From: Methanomethylovorans sp. PtaU1.Bin073
GTDB lineage: Archaea > Halobacteriota > Methanosarcinia > Methanosarcinales > Methanosarcinaceae
DNA: 8,053 nucleotides
Direction: 5' to 3'
Assembly (NCBI GenBank): GCA_002067265.1
Contig: MVQW01000138.1
Coordinates: forward strand, 1 to 8,053
Numbering within the stretch: position 1 is the first letter of the stretch; each line of letters starts with the position of its first letter. The notes below the pieces were generated by a model. That model saw only the letters and a list, made by a program, of their open reading frames with translations, was not told the origin of the DNA and did not search any database. The translations under genes were made by a program, and so were the position numbers. Shown here piece after piece: positions 6,519 to 8,053 of the stretch.

Positions 6519-7300
6519 ATGAAAAAGAACTCGTGAGGATCACCGATGTCACAAAAGTGTTTAAAAGGACCGATCTGTTCAGAAGCGCTTCAGGAGTGCT
6601 GGCCCTTGATAGCGTATCGCTTTCAGTGGAAAAGGGAGAGATACTTGGTATCATCGGAGAAAGCGGAAGTGGAAAGACCACACTTGCCAAACTGATACTC
6701 GGCTTGCTAAAACCAACATCCGGGAGCATCTTGTTTGCAGATATCCCAAATGGAGGCGATGGACCAAGAAAACCGAGTGTTCAGGTTATCTTCCAGGACC
6801 CATATGATTCCTTAAACCACATGATGACCTTGGAGGAGATCGTTGCTGAACCATGTTTCATAAAGTATGGAAAATCATATGACCGGCAAAAAATATGGGA
6901 AGCTCTGGAGTTGGTAGGTTTGACACCTGTAGATGAATTCCTTCATAAATACCCACATACTTTAAGTGGCGGGCAACGCCAGCGTGTAGCCATCGCAAGG
7001 GCTATCGTTAATGAACCTGATCTTATTATAGCTGATGAACCCATATCCATGCTTGATTGCTCTATAGGTGTTGATATACTTAATCTCATACTTGAGATGA
7101 ATGAAAAGAAAGGTATCACTTTCATGTTCATTACACATGACATTGCTGCTGCCGCGTATATATGCAATAATATTGCAGTGATGAAAGCCGGGGAAATAGT
7201 TGAGTATGGCTCAAAGAAGCAAATTATATCACAATGCTGCCATGAATATACAAATTCACTGCTAGCTTCAGCCAGAGGTGAAGTGGTGAATAAATGGTAA
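6515..7300 (+). CDS. ABC importer ATPase, DppF/NikE type (short form)
   Basis: This is the partner ATPase of the importer, 261 residues. Walker A is GESGSGKTT (48-56), the Q-loop is VIFQDPYDSLN (91-101, the block typical of DppF/OppF subunits), the signature is LSGGQRQR (150-157), Walker B is LIIADEP (170-176), and the switch histidine is His208 (ITHD). The D-loop reads SMLD followed by CSIGVDIL, where relatives usually have SALDVSxQ; this may be lineage drift. The chain ends soon after the ATPase core (SLLASARGEVVNKW) and lacks the oligopeptide-family C-terminal domain found in DppD above. Its length is close to NikE-type subunits rather than the roughly 320-residue DppF/OppF. The start overlaps the previous stop (ATGA), and this is the last gene of the operon. 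It should pair with the DppD-type protein as a heterodimer. Confidence 0.92.
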   Translation: MNEKELVRITDVTKVFKRTDLFRSASGVLALDSVSLSVEKGEILGIIGESGSGKTTLAKLILGLLKPTSGSILFADIPNGGDGPRKPSVQVIFQDPYDSLNHMMTLEEIVAEPCFIKYGKSYDRQKIWEALELVGLTPVDEFLHKYPHTLSGGQRQRVAIARAIVNEPDLIIADEPISMLDCSIGVDILNLILEMNEKKGITFMFITHDIAAAAYICNNIAVMKAGEIVEYGSKKQIISQCCHEYTNSLLASARGEVVNKW

Positions 7301-7352
7301 GAATTACAAAAATCATCTTAAAGAAAGTCCTCTGGAATCAGATAGGTATTTA

Positions 7353-7395
7353 TCTAAAAGTTCCCAAAATATGATTATATTCTCTTTTCTAAAAG
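7353..7395 (+). repeat. Direct repeat TCTAAAAG
   Basis: TCTAAAAG occurs at 7353-7360 and again at 7388-7395, 35 bases apart, in the spacer before the ferredoxin gene. The second copy is part of the palindrome at 7381-7398. The spacing is about three and a half helical turns. It is short and may be chance. Confidence 0.3.
7374..7381 (+). promoter_or_regulatory. Candidate TATA box of the ferredoxin gene
   Basis: ATTATATT would put transcription start near 7401, just before the GGGAG ribosome site. It directly abuts the palindrome at 7381-7398, so a protein bound there could block transcription. This is inference from spacing; an alternative TATTTAT lies about 25 bases upstream. Confidence 0.3.
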
Positions 7396-7398
7396 AGA
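7381..7398. repeat. Perfect palindrome with 8-bp arms upstream of the ferredoxin gene
   Basis: TCTCTTTT (7381-7388) and AAAAGAGA (7391-7398) are exact inverted copies separated by two bases. The element lies 20 bases before the ferredoxin ATG, between the TATA-like run and the ribosome site. The position suits a repressor operator. It could also be the 3' hairpin of the ABC operon, though no T run follows it on the plus strand. Confidence 0.5.
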
Positions 7399-7403
7399 TA
7401 ATG

Positions 7404-7407
7404 GGAG
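7404..7407 (+). promoter_or_regulatory. Ribosome site of the ferredoxin gene
   Basis: GGAG (within GGGAGTG, 7403-7409) lies 10 bases before ATG 7418 and supports the start of this short gene. Confidence 0.5.
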
Positions 7408-7417
7408 TGTAATATTA

Positions 7418-7594
7418 ATGGCAGCTATTATTGATAGGAATCTGTGTACAGGATGCGGACAATGTGTTGATATCTGTCCAGTGGAAGCAATTTCACTGGG
7501 TGATGATAATATTGCAGTTGTTGATCCGGAATTATGCGTAGATTGTGGTCAATGTATAGACGAATGTCCTGTTGAAGCGATATCACTTGACTGA
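7418..7594 (+). CDS. Small 2x[4Fe-4S] ferredoxin
   Basis: This is a complete 58-residue gene, ATG 7418 to TGA 7594. It has two canonical cluster motifs, CTGCGQCVDICP (Cys10, 13, 16, 20) and CVDCGQCIDECP (Cys40, 43, 46, 50), each CxxCxxCxxxCP, so it should bind two low-potential [4Fe-4S] clusters and act as a soluble one-electron carrier. The two halves are repeats of about 30 residues; both contain CGQC and end in CPVEAISL, showing the ancestral duplication clearly. The protein is acidic outside the clusters, as is usual for clostridial-type ferredoxins. The length of about 55-60 residues is normal. A GGAG ribosome site precedes it and a T-rich terminator follows 11 bases after the stop, so it is probably monocistronic. 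In a methanogen it could serve any of several ferredoxin-dependent steps; the partner is unknown. Confidence 0.93.
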   Translation: MAAIIDRNLCTGCGQCVDICPVEAISLGDDNIAVVDPELCVDCGQCIDECPVEAISLD

Positions 7595-7605
7595 GATTGC
7601 TTGAA

Positions 7606-7619
7606 TTTTTTTTTATTTT
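7606..7619 (+). terminator. T-rich archaeal-type terminator after the ferredoxin gene
   Basis: Nine T residues (7606-7614), an A, then four T residues follow 11 bases after the ferredoxin stop. Archaeal RNA polymerase ends at such T runs without needing a hairpin. No strong stem precedes it. Confidence 0.55.
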
Positions 7620-7686
7620 AGGAGGTTTGCAGATAAAATGCTATCCCGGGTAGCAGTAGGTGTGCGTTCATTGAAAAAAGGAGATT

Positions 7687-7743
7687 ATGAACCTAGCTGT
7701 AAAACTGAAGGAGCAATTAAATGGCAAAAGGGAAACAAAATGA
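7687..7743 (+). other. Mini reading frame (18 residues) with its own ribosome site; doubtful
   Basis: AAGGAGAT at 7678-7685 precedes ATG 7687 by a single base, which is closer than normal. The 18-residue frame ends at TGA 7743, 22 bases inside the AHSA1-type gene. It contains the ribosome site of that gene, so passage of ribosomes could affect its translation. There is no similarity to anything I recognise. Confidence 0.12.
7708..7713 (+). promoter_or_regulatory. Ribosome site of the AHSA1-type gene
   Basis: AAGGAG lies 7 bases before ATG 7721 and fixes the start of the right-edge gene. Confidence 0.55.
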
Positions 7744-8053
7744 GAGTGAACTTCTCATAACGCGTATCTTCAGTGCACCGCGGGAACTTGTATGGAAAGC
7801 ATGGACAGAACCTGAACGTGTGATGCACTGGTGGGGACAAAAATATTTCACTTCTCCAATATGCAAGATAGATTTTCGTGTAGGCGGTTCCTATCATTTC
7901 TGCATGCAATCACCTGAAGGTGAGGACTTCTGGAGTACTGGTGTGTATCTTGAGATAATTCCTCTGGAGAAAATAGTGTGTACTGATTCTTTTGCCGATG
8001 AGAATGGTAATGTGGTCCCTGCAACATATTATGATATGGAAGAAGATTTTCCA
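7721..8053 (+). CDS. AHSA1/SRPBCC domain protein, N-terminal part (gene runs off the right edge)
   Basis: This is an open frame from ATG 7721 to the window end, 111 residues. The opening ITRIFSAPRELVWKAWTEPERVMHWWG (residues 13-39) is the classic start of the AHSA1/CalC-like SRPBCC family: a first strand ending in 'faAPrelVfdA', a helix, then WW. This is followed by ICKIDFRVGGSYHFCMQSPEG (47-67), the next strands with the typical RxGGxY/F turn, and the strand GVYLEIIPLEKIVCTDSF, equivalent to 'G.y.ei.Ppe.iv.t..f'. Family members are about 140-165 residues, so roughly a third is missing. They are helix-grip folds with a hydrophobic pocket; ligands are mostly unknown. AAGGAG sits 7 bases upstream of the start. 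A cytoplasmic protein is expected. The family call is strong; its role is not. Confidence 0.88.
   Translation, partial: MAKGKQNESELLITRIFSAPRELVWKAWTEPERVMHWWGQKYFTSPICKIDFRVGGSYHFCMQSPEGEDFWSTGVYLEIIPLEKIVCTDSFADENGNVVPATYYDMEEDFP

Larger units (their letters stand above)
7638..7760 (+). other. Small reading frame (40 residues) behind a perfect Shine-Dalgarno site; doubtful gene
   Basis: AGGAGGT at 7620-7626, the best ribosome site in the window, lies 11 bases before ATG 7638. The frame runs to TAA 7758-7760 and gives 40 residues, starting MLSRVAVGVRSLKKGDYEP. It is basic, with one cysteine and no recognisable domain. It overlaps the first 40 bases of the AHSA1-type gene in another frame. 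It could be a small protein, a leader peptide coupled to the next gene, or a chance frame. The only support is the ribosome site. Confidence 0.2.

Noticed and set aside
6307..6729. 140-residue minus-strand open frame across the two ATPase genes
   Set aside because: It is antisense to two intact ATPase genes with all motifs, and its own translation shows no recognisable domain.
1343..7300. Naming the operon nikABCDE or dppABCDF outright
   Set aside because: The class is certain, but no residue I can see separates nickel, metal-chelate and peptide ligands, so a symbol would overstate the evidence.
7640..7654. GCTATCCCGGGTAGC as a terminator hairpin
   Set aside because: Pairing requires a bulge and leaves no room for a loop, so it would not form a stable hairpin.
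7685..7909. 74-residue minus-strand open frame opposite the AHSA1-type gene
   Set aside because: It is antisense to a clear AHSA1-family N-terminus and is not supported by motif or promoter.
1..8053. tRNA, rRNA, CRISPR, insertion sequence, attachment site or riboswitch
   Set aside because: I looked in the spacers for cloverleaf-like or regularly spaced repeats, terminal inverted repeats and transposase-like frames and saw none. A covariance-model search would be needed to exclude a small structured RNA in 180-476 or 1098-1342.

Overview
The window looks like the chromosome of a methanogenic archaeon, probably from the Methanosarcinaceae or a close relative. I infer this from four things: an FmdE-family protein, a small 2x[4Fe-4S] ferredoxin, GGTGA/GGAG Shine-Dalgarno sites in short and very AT-rich spacers with archaeal-type TATA motifs, and a substrate-binding protein with an archaeal-style C-terminal membrane anchor. 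No species can be named from the sequence alone.

Layout. At the left edge, on the minus strand, lie the first 59 codons of a probable SAM-dependent methyltransferase. A divergent spacer of about 300 bp separates it from a flavin reductase (flavoredoxin-like) gene at 477-1097 on the plus strand. After a spacer of about 245 bp containing an 11-bp inverted repeat comes a tightly packed six-gene unit at 1343-7300: FmdE-family protein, family-5 solute-binding protein, two DppB/DppC-type permeases, and two DppD/DppF-type ATPases. Genes in this unit abut, sit a few bases apart, or overlap (TAATG, ATGA), so it is almost certainly one transcript. A short spacer with a perfect 8-bp-arm palindrome leads to a 58-residue ferredoxin gene (7418-7594) followed by a T-rich terminator. 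The right edge holds the first 111 codons of an AHSA1/SRPBCC-type protein, preceded by a run of strong ribosome sites and two tiny nested reading frames.

How the genes may work together. The six-gene unit encodes a complete peptide/nickel-class ABC importer: a surface-anchored receptor, a permease heterodimer and an ATPase heterodimer. Its first gene is an FmdE-family protein with a conserved His/Cys core and a four-Cys zinc finger. The co-translation of a metal-binding FmdE-like protein with a Nik/Dpp-type importer is the most interesting point here. It suggests import of a metal, metal chelate or small cofactor-like ligand rather than bulk peptides. The substrate cannot be read from the sequence. 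The neighbouring methyltransferase, flavin reductase and ferredoxin are separate transcription units, and any functional tie to the importer is speculative.

I see no tRNA, rRNA, CRISPR array, insertion sequence or phage-like gene.
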